Source: CAYNSX01 sp964400165 (lineage in GTDB: Bacteria > Armatimonadota > Hebobacteria > CAYNSX01). From it: a DNA stretch of 43,078 nt. Under the pieces are notes generated by a model that did no database searches, was not told where the DNA came from, and saw nothing but the letters and a program-made list of their open reading frames with translations. The stretch lies in contig CAYNSX010000019.1 in the NCBI GenBank assembly GCA_964400165.1, positions 1 to 43,078 on the forward strand, written 5' to 3'. Positions 8,331 to 16,332 of the stretch are shown here, one piece after another. The position numbers and the translations under genes were made by a program. Each line of letters opens with the position of its first letter. The stretch's first letter is position 1.

Positions 8331-10346
8331 GTGACGGCGGGGGAGAAAGCCATCATCCGCCGTCACCGGTCCGGTTTTTTCGCGCGCACCGTTTGCGCGC
8401 TGGTTTCATTCGGCTTCGTCGCGTTGATTGTCCAGCCCGCGCCCGCCACGCACGACCCCGCGCAAGGCCACCACACTTTTACCGGCCCCATCGGGCTGCA
8501 GTGGCAAAACATCACCGATGCTGACGCGCCCTTTGCCGACATCGTGGCGCTGGCCGTCAGCCCGGACGGTGCCTCAGTCTTCATCACCGGAACGAGCGAC
8601 AGCGCCGGCACCGGCCGCGACTATCTGACCAGGGCCTTCGATGCCGCGACCGGAACCACACTCTGGTCGGCGCGGTTCGATGCCGCGACCGGCAATCCGG
8701 ATGTCGCTGACGCGCCGCGCGGCATCGCGGTCAGCCCCGATGGCACGATGGTCTTCGTCACCGGCGACAGCGAAATCCCGGCTGGCATTGGCACCGCCAT
8801 TCGTATCCTGACTGTCGCGTATGACGCGACGAGCGGCACAGAACTGTGGAGCTATCCCTACGACGGCGACAGTCAGCCGCTAACCGCAACGGGCATCGTC
8901 GCCGAGCCCTCCGGCGCTCATGTCCTCATTGTGGGGCGGTCGAGCACGCACATCAAGGTAGTCCAGCACGACGCAGAAACAGGGGAACTCGGATGGTCAC
9001 TGGCTTTCGTCGGCGACGAACTGCCGACAGCCACCACCATCGCGCCAGGAGGTGGGCGACTCTTTGTCGTGGGACGGACACAGTCGGCCGGTGTGAATGG
9101 GGCGATGCTCATCCACGCCATTGACCTGACAACCCTGGACGCATGGTCTGCCTTCTTCGACGGCACGGGCGGCGGCAACGACATCGCCGAAGGCGTGGCG
9201 GTCGGCCCGGACAGCAGCCGCGTCTTCGTGACGGGCACCACGCTCGCCACCGGCGGGCACATCAACTACGCCACCGTCGCTTACAACGCCGCCACCGGTG
9301 CGCAACAGTGGGCGAGCGAGTCACCCGACGGCAGCGCGCACGATGTGGCGGTCAGTCCCGACGGCACGCGCGTGTTCGTCACCGGAGAAAAGACGGTGCT
9401 GCGTACTTACTACGATCAGGATTGCAGCACCGTTGCCTACGACGCCGCAACGGGTGTGGAACTGTGGACAGCCGCATTCAATGGCCCGAACAACCGGGAC
9501 GACCAGGCCTTCTTCGTCACTGCCGCCCTTGGACAAGTGTACATCTCCGGAGTTGGTGGCCTCGACAGCAATGATGATTTCCTCACGATCGCCTACGATG
9601 AAAGCACCGGCGCGCAGGTCTGGCTCGCGACCTCTGACGGCGCCGCCAGCGGGCCCGATGCCCCGACGGGCCTGTCGGCGCTCGGAGGACGCATCTTTAT
9701 CGCGGGGCACATCAAGGGGTTCGGTCCGAACTTCGACCTGATGACGGTGGCGTATTGCGGGTCGCAGTTCGCCGATGTGCCGTGCAATTACTGGGCCTTC
9801 AGATTCGTTGGGGCGCTTGTTGCTGCGGATATTGCTGCCGGTTATCCGGACGGGACTTTCCATCCGGAGGCGCTGCTCACTCGGGCGCAGTTGGCGGTCT
9901 TTGCGGCGCGGGCGGTGGACCGAACGGACCACGACCTCGCCACCTTCACGCCGCCCGCGTGTGGGCAGCAGACCTTCAAGGATGTGCCCTGCACTCATTG
10001 GGCGTTTAGGTTCATCGAGTATGTGGCAGCAAAGGGGCTGGCAGCAGGGACGGGCAGCGGCGCCTTCTCACCGGACAGCACGCTGCGCCGGACGCAAATG
10101 GCGGTGATGCTGGCGCGGCTGCGCGACCGGCTCGACGGCGACTTCGCGGCGTTCACGCCGCCGCCGTGCGGCAGCGAGTCCTTCCCCGATGTGCCCTGCA
10201 CCTGGGCGGATTACAAGGCGATCGAGTACCTCAAGTCCAAGGGCGTCGCCAGCGGCTTTGGCGACGGCACCTTCCGTCCGCTGGCGCTCGTCACGCGGGC
10301 GCAGCTGGCGGTGTTCCTGGTGCGGGCGCTGCAAGTGGCGAATTAG
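8331..10346 (+). CDS. Secreted beta-propeller protein with three C-terminal SLH domains
   Basis: A 671-residue surface protein. An N-terminal signal (RTVCALVSFGFVALIVQPAPA) is followed by repeated blades of the form VAVSPDGTRVFVTGE alternating with YDAATG..LW, typical of PQQ/quinoprotein-like propellers. From about residue 479 come three S-layer homology modules (FADVPCNYWAFRFV.., FKDVPCTHWAFRFI.., FPDVPCTWADYKAI.., each ending in TRAQ.AVF or its variant TQMAVM). SLH modules tie proteins to secondary cell-wall polymers, or to peptidoglycan in Gram-negative-type envelopes. The start is uncertain: GTG 8331 is used, GTG 8307 is the alternative, and neither has a strong ribosome site. The ligand of the propeller is unknown. 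Confidence 0.88.
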   Translation: MTAGEKAIIRRHRSGFFARTVCALVSFGFVALIVQPAPATHDPAQGHHTFTGPIGLQWQNITDADAPFADIVALAVSPDGASVFITGTSDSAGTGRDYLTRAFDAATGTTLWSARFDAATGNPDVADAPRGIAVSPDGTMVFVTGDSEIPAGIGTAIRILTVAYDATSGTELWSYPYDGDSQPLTATGIVAEPSGAHVLIVGRSSTHIKVVQHDAETGELGWSLAFVGDELPTATTIAPGGGRLFVVGRTQSAGVNGAMLIHAIDLTTLDAWSAFFDGTGGGNDIAEGVAVGPDSSRVFVTGTTLATGGHINYATVAYNAATGAQQWASESPDGSAHDVAVSPDGTRVFVTGEKTVLRTYYDQDCSTVAYDAATGVELWTAAFNGPNNRDDQAFFVTAALGQVYISGVGGLDSNDDFLTIAYDESTGAQVWLATSDGAASGPDAPTGLSALGGRIFIAGHIKGFGPNFDLMTVAYCGSQFADVPCNYWAFRFVGALVAADIAAGYPDGTFHPEALLTRAQLAVFAARAVDRTDHDLATFTPPACGQQTFKDVPCTHWAFRFIEYVAAKGLAAGTGSGAFSPDSTLRRTQMAVMLARLRDRLDGDFAAFTPPPCGSESFPDVPCTWADYKAIEYLKSKGVASGFGDGTFRPLALVTRAQLAVFLVRALQVAN

Positions 10347-10384
10347 GGATGCCCAGAATCCGACAAGTGCCGTCGCGTTGACGA

Positions 10385-10441
10385 CCTCATCACCGGCCCC
10401 TCTCCGTTAACGGAGAGGGGTGCCCACTGGGCGGGGTGAGG
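10385..10441. repeat. Compact palindromic element behind the SLH gene
   Basis: The ends CCTCA and TGAGG enclose CCCCTCTCCGT-ta-ACGGAGAGGGG and a small GCCC-act-GGGC hairpin. It is a minimal version of the leuS-type element, located between the SLH gene stop and a decayed SLH tail. Confidence 0.8.
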
Positions 10442-10443
10442 TT

Positions 10444-10524
10444 ATGAACCGGGCCCCAGAGACGCTCGTCACCCGCGCGCCGATAGCGGTGTTTCTGGTG
10501 CGGGCAGCGGAGGTGCCGCGCTAA
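10444..10524 (+). pseudogene. Decayed SLH-domain tail (27 codons)
   Basis: The translation ends TLVTRAPIAVFLVRAAEVPR, closely matching the last residues of the preceding SLH protein (LVTRAQLAVFLVRALQVAN). Only this end survives, directly behind the 57-bp repeat. It may be the original C-terminus displaced when the repeat entered, or a partial duplication. It is probably not expressed as a protein. The rest of 10525-10581 shows nothing. Confidence 0.65.
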
Positions 10525-10581
10525 GGCAATTACTCAATGCATTCTGACCGCCATTGTCCAAAAGCTAAAGTCGCACCACAT

Positions 10582-11295
10582 TTAATATTGAGTTTGTCTT
10601 ACCCCGGCTGCGAATCGCTTGAATTCGATGCGTCCACCGAGTCTGACGATGCAGAATGGGCCTATTGTCCCTTCTTCTACCTTGGTTGCGGGTTTCGCGT
10701 GAAGCATACAGATGATGATAGGCGTTTCATCGCCACGCGACTCGATCCAGTCAAACCAAGTGCAGTTCTGGCAGCCCCACTCCGGGCCGGGATACACATG
10801 AGTTGGCGGAGCACCTAAGGAGTAGTTGTAGGTGGTAACTTGCGCGCGGTTAGCGTCCTGGGGCAGCCCCGGAGCCAATGCGCCCGCTGCACTTGCGGCA
10901 GTAAAAGCCGGGCAGATCAGTGATCTGGGATCCTTCAGGTAATTGCCTGACAAGTCAGAGAGCTGCTTGGGAAGACCGTGCGTCCGAGGGTCAGGATGGT
11001 CGCGACGATATGCTTGGAGCGCCTTTCCGATGGCACGCAGATGTTCGAGGCACACCTGTTCGTCGCGCTTCTGCTCTTCGGGCGACTTGGGGCCGCGCGG
11101 GGCTCTCGACGGCGCTGACTCGTCATTGTGTGTTGCGGGTTCCGTCGGCATGACTCGAATTGGCGGCGGAACCGGTCGGGAATAGTTCCACATCAGTCCG
11201 CCAATGACGCCGATCGCCCCGATCAGTAGAACAGAGGCCAGCACGGGATTCAATTGCTGCTTCGACTGATTGCTCCCCGCACCCGGCTCCGTCAC
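10582..11295 (-). CDS. Membrane-anchored DUF1559-like protein
   Basis: A 237-residue protein: a short cytoplasmic N-terminus (with SNQSKQQL), one transmembrane helix (VLASVLLIGAIGVIGGLMW), a Pro-rich linker, then an extracytoplasmic part containing VCLEHLRAIGKALQAYRRDH. That C-x-x-x-L-x-x-I-G-x-A-L-x-x-Y pattern is typical of the region after the pilin helix in DUF1559-type proteins of Planctomycetes and Armatimonadota. However, there is no prepilin GFTLIE motif, so it is not a classical pseudopilin. The C-terminal part has several Cys (CPAF, WGCQNC, FCIV) and a G-G-R-I-E-F ending. Function unknown. The DNA is less GC-rich than that of its neighbours. The end of the gene abuts the SLH remnant region. 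Confidence 0.7.
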   Translation of the reverse strand: MTEPGAGSNQSKQQLNPVLASVLLIGAIGVIGGLMWNYSRPVPPPIRVMPTEPATHNDESAPSRAPRGPKSPEEQKRDEQVCLEHLRAIGKALQAYRRDHPDPRTHGLPKQLSDLSGNYLKDPRSLICPAFTAASAAGALAPGLPQDANRAQVTTYNYSLGAPPTHVYPGPEWGCQNCTWFDWIESRGDETPIIICMLHAKPATKVEEGTIGPFCIVRLGGRIEFKRFAAGVRQTQY

Positions 11296-11325
11296 TCTCT
11301 CGGTGTCCTCGTTTCTGCGACTCCG

Positions 11326-12495
11326 TTAACTCGCCACTGCGGCCGTGCGGCGGAGGCGCGTCACATGCTTCACGATCTGCTCGCCGGCGTAGTCGACTTC
11401 CTCGTCGGTGGTGAAGCGGCCGACGCACATGCGCAGCGACCGCTGCGCCTGCTCGGGCGTGCGCCCGATGGCCAGCAGCACCCGGGACGGCGCCGCCGCC
11501 CCCGTCGAGCAGGCCGACCCCGACGAGAGCGCCACCGTCCGCAGGCCGGTGACGAGCGGCTCCGGCTCGACGCCCGCGACTGACACATTCAGGTTGCCGG
11601 GCAGCCGGACGGTCGGGTGGCCGTTGAGGACGATGTCCTCGAGCCCATCGAAGAGATGGGCGCGCAGGCGCTCGCGCAGGGCGGTGAGGCGGTGACCCTC
11701 TTCCTCGATGTCGGCATCGGCGATGGCGCAGGCGACACCGGTCCCGACGATGCCGGGGACATTGTGCGTGCCGGAGCGGAGACCGCGCTCGTGGCCCGCC
11801 CCTTCGAGCACGGGGAAGAGCGGGATGGGCGGCTCGCGCCGCCGGACATAGAGCGCGCCGACGCCCTTGGGGCCGTAGAGTTTGTGCGCGGAAAGCGAGA
11901 GCAGGTCCACGCCGAGGTCGTCGACGCGGCAGCGCAGTTTGCCGACGCCCTGCGCGGCGTCGGTGTGGAAGAGGATGCCGCGCGCCCGGGCGATGCGCCC
12001 GATCTCGGCGATGGGGTGGAGCGTGCCGATTTCGTTGTTCGCCCACATCAGCGAGATGAGACGCGTGTCCGGCTCGATGGCGGCAGCGACCTGCTCGGGC
12101 GTGACGCGTCCGAATTCGTCCACCTCCAAACACGACACCCTGAAACCGTGGGCTTTCAGGGCGTCGATGGGACCGAGGACGGCCTTGTGCTCGGTACAAC
12201 AGGTGATGACATGGCCGCCGTCGCGTTCGAAGGCGCGGCAGACGCCTTTGATGGCGATGTTGTTCGATTCGGTGGCGCCGCCGGTGAAGATGATTTCGGT
12301 CGGGTGCGCGCCGAGGGCGTCGGCGACCTGGCGGCGGGCCTGCTCGATGGCATCGTGGGCGGCGCGGCCGAAGGCGTGGTTGACGCTCTCGGCGTTGCCG
12401 TACTGCTCGGTGAAGAAGGGCAGCATCGCCTCGACCACCCGGGGGTCGCAGGGGGTGGTGGCATTGTTATCGAGGTAGACGGGCGGTTTCACCAT
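11326..12495 (-). CDS. iscS: Cysteine desulfurase (IscS/NifS type)
   Basis: A pyridoxal-phosphate enzyme that releases sulfur from cysteine for Fe-S cluster, thio-tRNA and cofactor synthesis. 389 residues, normal for the family. It starts MVKPPVYLDNNATTPC; the cofactor lysine is K205 in SAHKLYGPKG; the H103/K104 and D179-A-A-Q regions are conserved. The mobile catalytic loop carries C329 in SSGSACSTG, a group II-like short loop pattern. ATG 12495 is chosen because the family N-terminus begins there; the frame upstream is the low-complexity repeat tract. No iscU neighbour is visible. It may serve the Rieske and Nth Fe-S proteins encoded nearby on the other strand, as inference only. Confidence 0.93.
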   Translation of the reverse strand: MVKPPVYLDNNATTPCDPRVVEAMLPFFTEQYGNAESVNHAFGRAAHDAIEQARRQVADALGAHPTEIIFTGGATESNNIAIKGVCRAFERDGGHVITCCTEHKAVLGPIDALKAHGFRVSCLEVDEFGRVTPEQVAAAIEPDTRLISLMWANNEIGTLHPIAEIGRIARARGILFHTDAAQGVGKLRCRVDDLGVDLLSLSAHKLYGPKGVGALYVRRREPPIPLFPVLEGAGHERGLRSGTHNVPGIVGTGVACAIADADIEEEGHRLTALRERLRAHLFDGLEDIVLNGHPTVRLPGNLNVSVAGVEPEPLVTGLRTVALSSGSACSTGAAAPSRVLLAIGRTPEQAQRSLRMCVGRFTTDEEVDYAGEQIVKHVTRLRRTAAVAS

Positions 12496-12539
12496 TCGGG
12501 GGTATTGTCCCGCAAGAGGGATTCGATGGGAAGGCGGCC

Positions 12540-12646
12540 GGTACCCCCCTTTGTCCCCCCCCCCCCCCCCCCCCCCCCTGGCGGGGGGGGGGGGGAAACC
12601 CTCCCCCCCCCCCAAACACCCCNNNNNNNNNNTGGAGAGGGGGGAA
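12540..12646. other. Poly-C/poly-G tract with a 10-N assembly gap
   Basis: A long C run, a short CTGG turn, a G run, another C run, then N at 12623-12632. The composition looks like a degraded or mis-resolved copy of the G/C hairpin elements. No gene can be read across it, and its exact sequence should not be trusted. Confidence 0.85.
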
Positions 12647-12647
12647 C

Positions 12648-12778
12648 TCCGTCCTCACCCCCTAACCCCCTCTCCCGAACTGGGAGAGGGGGAACCAACG
12701 GAGGAAGTCCCCATCCATTCCCTCTCCCTGTTCGGGAGAGGGTGCCCCGAGCGACAGCGAGGGGTGCGTGAGGACGGA
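12648..12778. repeat. 131-bp cloverleaf element with perfect 11-bp inverted ends
   Basis: TCCGTCCTCAC (12648-12658) pairs exactly with GTGAGGACGGA (12768-12778). Inside are CCCCCTCTCCC-gaact-GGGAGAGGGGG, CCCTCTCCC-tgtt-CGGGAGAGGG and GCCCC..GGGGTGC. Its reverse complement is present full-length at 18998-19127. A further hairpin (CCCTCCCC..GGGGAGGG) lies at 12820-12843. Confidence 0.93.
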
Positions 12779-12919
12779 TGCGAGGAGATGGGGCGAAAGA
12801 CAACAACCCCACCCCCAAACCCTCCCCTGCGCGCGGGGAGGGGGGCGAACCAACGGCAGGGAAGCGGCGTTGAAAGAGTCGGCTCCCCCGGGAGCCCAAT
12901 CCATTCGGAGGAAGAGTCT

Positions 12920-13312
12920 ATGCGCATGCGTTTGGCAGTGTTCGGCGCGGTGGCGGCGGTCGCCATTGCGGTCGGCGTGTTGTCGCAGGCCCGGGCGAAG
13001 GAAGCCGGCCCGCAGACAATGACGATTACGGGCCAGGTGGTTGACCTGGCGTGTTATATGCGCGATCCCTTGCACGGGGTCGCCGCGGGCCACGCGTCGT
13101 GCGCGATGGCGTGCGCGAACGCCGGGCTGCCGCGCGGCATCATGGACTCGAAGACCAACCAGGTCTATTTGAGTCTCGGCAAGAACATGATGGGCCCGAC
13201 CGGAATGGATGTGAAGGACTACATGAACAAGAAGGTCGAAGTGACCGGCCGGGTCTTCAAGCGGAACGGCATCCAGGCCATCGAGGTCGCTACCATCAAG
13301 GACGCGAAGTAG
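12920..13312 (+). CDS. Small exported Cys/His protein upstream of the bc-type complex
   Basis: A 130-residue protein with a clear Sec signal peptide (VFGAVAAVAIAVGVLSQARAKE). The mature part reads G-Q-V-V-D-L-A-C-Y, then H-A-S-C-A-M-A-C-A-N-A-G-L-P and a beta-rich C-terminus with a KVEVTGRVFKRNGIQAIEV ending. This Cys plus H-x-x-C-A-x-x-C-A-x-A-G pattern occurs in small periplasmic proteins of several phyla, often near respiratory genes; the three Cys and the His could bind a metal or haem, which is inference. GGAGGAAG lies about five bases before ATG 12920 and fixes the start. A strong terminator follows, so it is a separate transcript from the Rieske gene 90 bases downstream. Confidence 0.75.
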   Translation: MRMRLAVFGAVAAVAIAVGVLSQARAKEAGPQTMTITGQVVDLACYMRDPLHGVAAGHASCAMACANAGLPRGIMDSKTNQVYLSLGKNMMGPTGMDVKDYMNKKVEVTGRVFKRNGIQAIEVATIKDAK

Positions 13313-13324
13313 CACATCAATTTC

Positions 13325-13352
13325 GGCAGGGGAGGCGAATGCCTCCCCTGCC
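13325..13352 (+). terminator. Hairpin terminator after the exported Cys/His gene
   Basis: GGCAGGGGAGGC, loop GAAT, GCCTCCCCTGCC: a perfect 12-bp stem 13 bases past the stop, followed by a modest T-rich tail (CCGTTGTT). Confidence 0.8.
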
Positions 13353-13401
13353 CCGTTGTTCCCTCACAGGAACCCCGCCTCGCGCTCCGTAATGTGAACG
13401 C

Positions 13402-13902
13402 ATGCCCGCGAATGACCCCAACACCTCCCTCGCACCGGTGACCAGCCCGGCGCGACGACGCCTGCTGGAACGCGCCGTGTATGCCATCGGCGGGCTGTTC
13501 GCCGCGGTCGTGGCGGCGCCGCTGCTGGGGCCGGTGATTGCGCCGGTGTTGCGGCGGCGGACGCCGCGCTCCTATACACTCGGCAAGGTCGCGCAGTTCC
13601 CCGACGGCGCAATGACGCCCGCCACCTTCGAAGTCGTGACGCAGGACGGCTGGCGCGAAGTGCGCGAGACGCGGAAGGTGTATGTGCACCGCGACGGCGA
13701 CGACTTCACCGTGTTTTCCCTCACTTGTACGCACTTGGGTTGCTCGGTGCGCTGGGACGCCGGCACGCAGCGGTTCCGCTGTCCCTGCCACGGCGGTGTG
13801 TATGACGCCGACGGGCAGGTGGAGTCAGGACCGCCGCAGCACCCGCTGCCGCAATATGCCGCGACTGTGCGCGATGGCGATGTCTTCGTGACCGAGGCGT
13901 GA
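13402..13902 (+). CDS. Rieske [2Fe-2S] protein of a bc/b6f-type complex
   Basis: A 166-residue protein. An N-terminal membrane anchor with a preceding RRR (ARRRLLERAVYAIGGLFAAVV) resembles a Tat signal-anchor, the usual route for Rieske proteins. The cluster ligands are C109-T-H111-L-G-C114 and C127-P-C129-H130-G-G; C109/H111 and C127/H130 bind the cluster while C114 and C129 form the disulfide. In bc complexes the Rieske head takes one electron from quinol at the Qo site and passes it to cytochrome c. The stop overlaps the start of the cytochrome b gene (TGATG), so the two are translationally coupled. Confidence 0.95.
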   Translation: MPANDPNTSLAPVTSPARRRLLERAVYAIGGLFAAVVAAPLLGPVIAPVLRRRTPRSYTLGKVAQFPDGAMTPATFEVVTQDGWREVRETRKVYVHRDGDDFTVFSLTCTHLGCSVRWDAGTQRFRCPCHGGVYDADGQVESGPPQHPLPQYAATVRDGDVFVTEA

Positions 13903-15527
13903 TGGGGCGGCTGCTCGCCTTCTTCGAAGACCGGCTCGGCGCACAGGGGTGGGGCGCGGCGCTGCGCAAGCCGCTGCCGCAGGGCGTCGGCTGGCTGCAC
14001 TCGCTGGGGAGCGTGGCGCTCTTCCTCATCCTGTTGCAAACGGGCACCGGCATCGTGATGGCGATGCACTATGTCCCCGCGCCCGGCGACGCGCACGCCA
14101 GCGTGCTGTATTTCACTAGTGAGGTGCTGGGCGGGCGGTTTGTACGGAGCCTGCATTACTGGAGCGCCAATGCGCTCATCATCGTGCTGGTGTTGCACCT
14201 GCTGCGCGTCTTCCTGCACGGCGCCTATAAGCCGCCGCGGGAACTGACCTGGATCGCCGGCGTGCTGCTCTTCACGCTCGTACTCGGTTTTGCGTTCACC
14301 GGCGACCTGCTGCGCTGGGACCAGAAGGGCTATTGGATGACGGTCATCGGCGTGCACATCGCCGGATCGACGCCGCTGATCGGACCGTACCTGCAGACGC
14401 TGCTGATGGGCGGCGACCACATCGGCGCGCTGACGCTGCCGAGCTTTTACGCGCTGCACATCCTGGTTCTGCCCGCTGCCGCGTTCGCGCTGCTGGGGTT
14501 GCACCTGTTTCTCGTCTGGCGCAAGGGCCCGGCGCCACCCGGCCGCGCGGTGGGCGAGGCCGGCGTGCCGGCCTCGACCTTTCATCCCTATCAACTCCTG
14601 CGCGACAGCACGATGATGATCGCGGCGTTCGCCATTGTCGCCGCGCTGGCGATCTGGCGTCCCGCCCCGCTCGAAGCGATCGCCGACCCCTCGAGCATCG
14701 CCTACACGCCGCGCCCGCCGTGGTTCTTGTTGAGCATCTTCTGGATGCTGCAATTCGCGCAGGGATTCTGGCAGCCGTTCGTGTCCGTCATCCTGCCGGG
14801 GCTATTTGTCGGGTTCCTGGTGCTGCTGCCGTTCCTTGACCGCAACCCGGAGCGGCGGCTGCGGAAGCGACCCTTTGCCGCGGTCGCGGCGCCGGCGGTG
14901 TTCCTCGTCGTTGGCGGTCTGACCTATCTCGGTTCGCGCGTCGAGCATCCGGGCGCGGTGGATGCTGCGCCGGCGACGCACTCTCTGACCGACATCGAGC
15001 AGCGCGGGAAGCGCCTGGTGAGGCAACTTGACTGCTTGCAATGCCATGCGTTCGGCGGCATCGGCGGCACGGCCGGGCCGGATTTGGCACAGGGGACGCC
15101 GACGCACGATGCGCAGTGGCAACTGGCGCACTTCCGCACGCCCGGCGCGGCGCTGGGCGACACGCGGGCGGCGACGCGCGAGGTCTGGCAAGCGGACGGC
15201 GACGCCATCCGCTCCTATTTGGCGCGGCTGTCGGGCGGCGGGGCACCGGCGGTGTCTGTCGGCGCCGCCGAACAGGCGAAAGCGCTGATGCGGGCGAACG
15301 GCTGCCTGGCCTGCCACACGACGACCGGCGGGCCCAGCCCGGTGGGGCCGGACCTGCAGGGCGTCGGGCTGCGCCGCAGCCTCGCCTACATCAAAGGGCA
15401 CATCCGCAACGCCAAGAAGGACACGCCCGACACGCAGATGCCGCCCTTCCCGCTGCTGACCGACGCCGAGATCGACACCATCGCCAACTACCTGGTCTCG
15501 CTGCGCACGCAGGCGGTGAAACCGTAG
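13902..15527 (+). CDS. Cytochrome b fused to two C-terminal cytochrome c domains
   Basis: A 541-residue protein (numbers here count from GTG 13899, the alternative start). Residues 1-210 are the haem-bearing cytochrome b half, with haem ligand pairs H86/H100 (13 residues between) and H187/H202 (14 between). The 14 spacing is the b6 or Firmicutes pattern. Residues 235-345 supply the additional helices of the C-terminal half. The Qo-site PEWY motif is replaced by PPWF (273-276). After the last helix come two mono-haem c domains with CLQCH (379-383) and CLACH (469-473), probably outside the membrane. They take the place of cytochrome c1. With the Rieske gene this makes a compact quinol-cytochrome c reductase from only two genes. 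Confidence 0.94.
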   Translation: MGRLLAFFEDRLGAQGWGAALRKPLPQGVGWLHSLGSVALFLILLQTGTGIVMAMHYVPAPGDAHASVLYFTSEVLGGRFVRSLHYWSANALIIVLVLHLLRVFLHGAYKPPRELTWIAGVLLFTLVLGFAFTGDLLRWDQKGYWMTVIGVHIAGSTPLIGPYLQTLLMGGDHIGALTLPSFYALHILVLPAAAFALLGLHLFLVWRKGPAPPGRAVGEAGVPASTFHPYQLLRDSTMMIAAFAIVAALAIWRPAPLEAIADPSSIAYTPRPPWFLLSIFWMLQFAQGFWQPFVSVILPGLFVGFLVLLPFLDRNPERRLRKRPFAAVAAPAVFLVVGGLTYLGSRVEHPGAVDAAPATHSLTDIEQRGKRLVRQLDCLQCHAFGGIGGTAGPDLAQGTPTHDAQWQLAHFRTPGAALGDTRAATREVWQADGDAIRSYLARLSGGGAPAVSVGAAEQAKALMRANGCLACHTTTGGPSPVGPDLQGVGLRRSLAYIKGHIRNAKKDTPDTQMPPFPLLTDAEIDTIANYLVSLRTQAVKP

Positions 15528-15558
15528 CGCCGCTCGCCGCGCCCTTTACAATGCCCCC

Positions 15559-16263
15559 ATGCAACGCTCGGAACGCGCGGCTGAAGTCACCCGGCGGCTG
15601 AATGCCAACCTCACCCCCAACCCCTCTCCGTCTACGGAGAGGGGCGGAAACAAGGGCGACCTGACCCCACGGACCGAACTCGTGCACCGCAACGCGTTCG
15701 AACTGCTCATTGCCACCATCCTTTCCGCGCAGTGCACCGACGCCCGCGTGAACCAGGTGACGCAGACGCTGTTCCGCGAATACCCGACCCCGCAGGCGCT
15801 CGCCGCCGCCGACCCGGCGCTCCTTGAAGTGATGGTGCGGCCGACCGGCTTCTTCCGGCGCAAGGCGGCGGCGATCCGCGGCTGCGCCCAGGCGCTGCTC
15901 GCCGGGCACGGCGGCCGGGTGCCGGGCACGATGGCGGCGCTCCTCACATTGCCGGGCGTCGCCCGCAAGACGGCGAATGTCGTCCTGGCCAACTGGTTCC
16001 GCCGGGCCGAGGGCATCATCGTGGATGTGCATGTCCACCGGGTCGCCAACGGTCTCGACCTGGTGCGCCGCACCGACCCGAACAAGACCGAGGCCGACCT
16101 GCTGCGCCTGTTCCCCGCCCGGGACTGGGTCTGGATTGGGGACGCGCTCCTGCTCCACGGGCGGTACACTTGCCAGGCACGAAAGCCGAAGTGCGCGCAG
16201 TGTAAATTGGAGAACTTGTGCCCGAAGCGGGGAGTAATCAAGAGCAAGGAAACAAGGAAATGA
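15559..16263 (+). CDS. nth: Endonuclease III with a repeat-encoded N-terminal insert
   Basis: A DNA glycosylase/AP lyase removing oxidised pyrimidines. 234 residues against about 211 in E. coli. The helix-hairpin-helix LPGVARKTANVVL contains catalytic K137; D156 lies in IIVDVHVHR. The [4Fe-4S] ligands are C205-x6-C212-x2-C215-x5-C221. Between the first helix (RRLNA) and the conserved RNAFELLIATILSAQCTD, where E. coli has a few residues, about 20 extra residues (LTPNPSPSTERGGNKGD) are encoded by a palindromic repeat (15609-15645). The last residues, SKETRK, come from another repeat rich in GGAAACAAGG. ATG 15559 is the only sensible start. All catalytic residues are intact. Confidence 0.95.
   Translation: MQRSERAAEVTRRLNANLTPNPSPSTERGGNKGDLTPRTELVHRNAFELLIATILSAQCTDARVNQVTQTLFREYPTPQALAAADPALLEVMVRPTGFFRRKAAAIRGCAQALLAGHGGRVPGTMAALLTLPGVARKTANVVLANWFRRAEGIIVDVHVHRVANGLDLVRRTDPNKTEADLLRLFPARDWVWIGDALLLHGRYTCQARKPKCAQCKLENLCPKRGVIKSKETRK
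15609..15645. repeat. In-frame palindromic repeat inside nth
   Basis: CCTCACCCCC then CCCCTCTCCGT-ct-ACGGAGAGGGG. It corresponds to the first arm of the leuS elements and is read in the frame that gives TERG from the right arm, as in leuS. Confidence 0.85.
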
Positions 16264-16311
16264 GGAAACAAGGCCAGGTTGAACAGAATCCTTGCTTCCT
16301 CGTTTCCTCGC
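16236..16311. repeat. GGAAACAAGG-type repeat at the nth 3' end
   Basis: AGCAAGGAAACAAGGAAATG, GAGGAAACAAGG, and the inverted CCTTGCTTCCTCGTTTCC form an imperfect hairpin spanning the nth stop. A related stretch in inverse orientation (GTTTCCTCGCTTCCTTGTTT) is at about 18957-18976. It may act as a terminator. Confidence 0.6.
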
Positions 16312-16332
16312 TGTGGTTCTGCACGAACAACC

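Noticed and set aside
10582..11295. Type IV pilin or pseudopilin
   Set aside because: The helix is not at the N-terminus and there is no G-F-x-x-x-E prepilin site; only the DUF1559-like part matches.
12648..12778. tRNA or tRNA-like RNA, because of the cloverleaf fold
   Set aside because: Too long (131 bases), no T-arm consensus GTTCGA, no anticodon-loop pattern and no acceptor end; arms are 9-11 bp GC stems.
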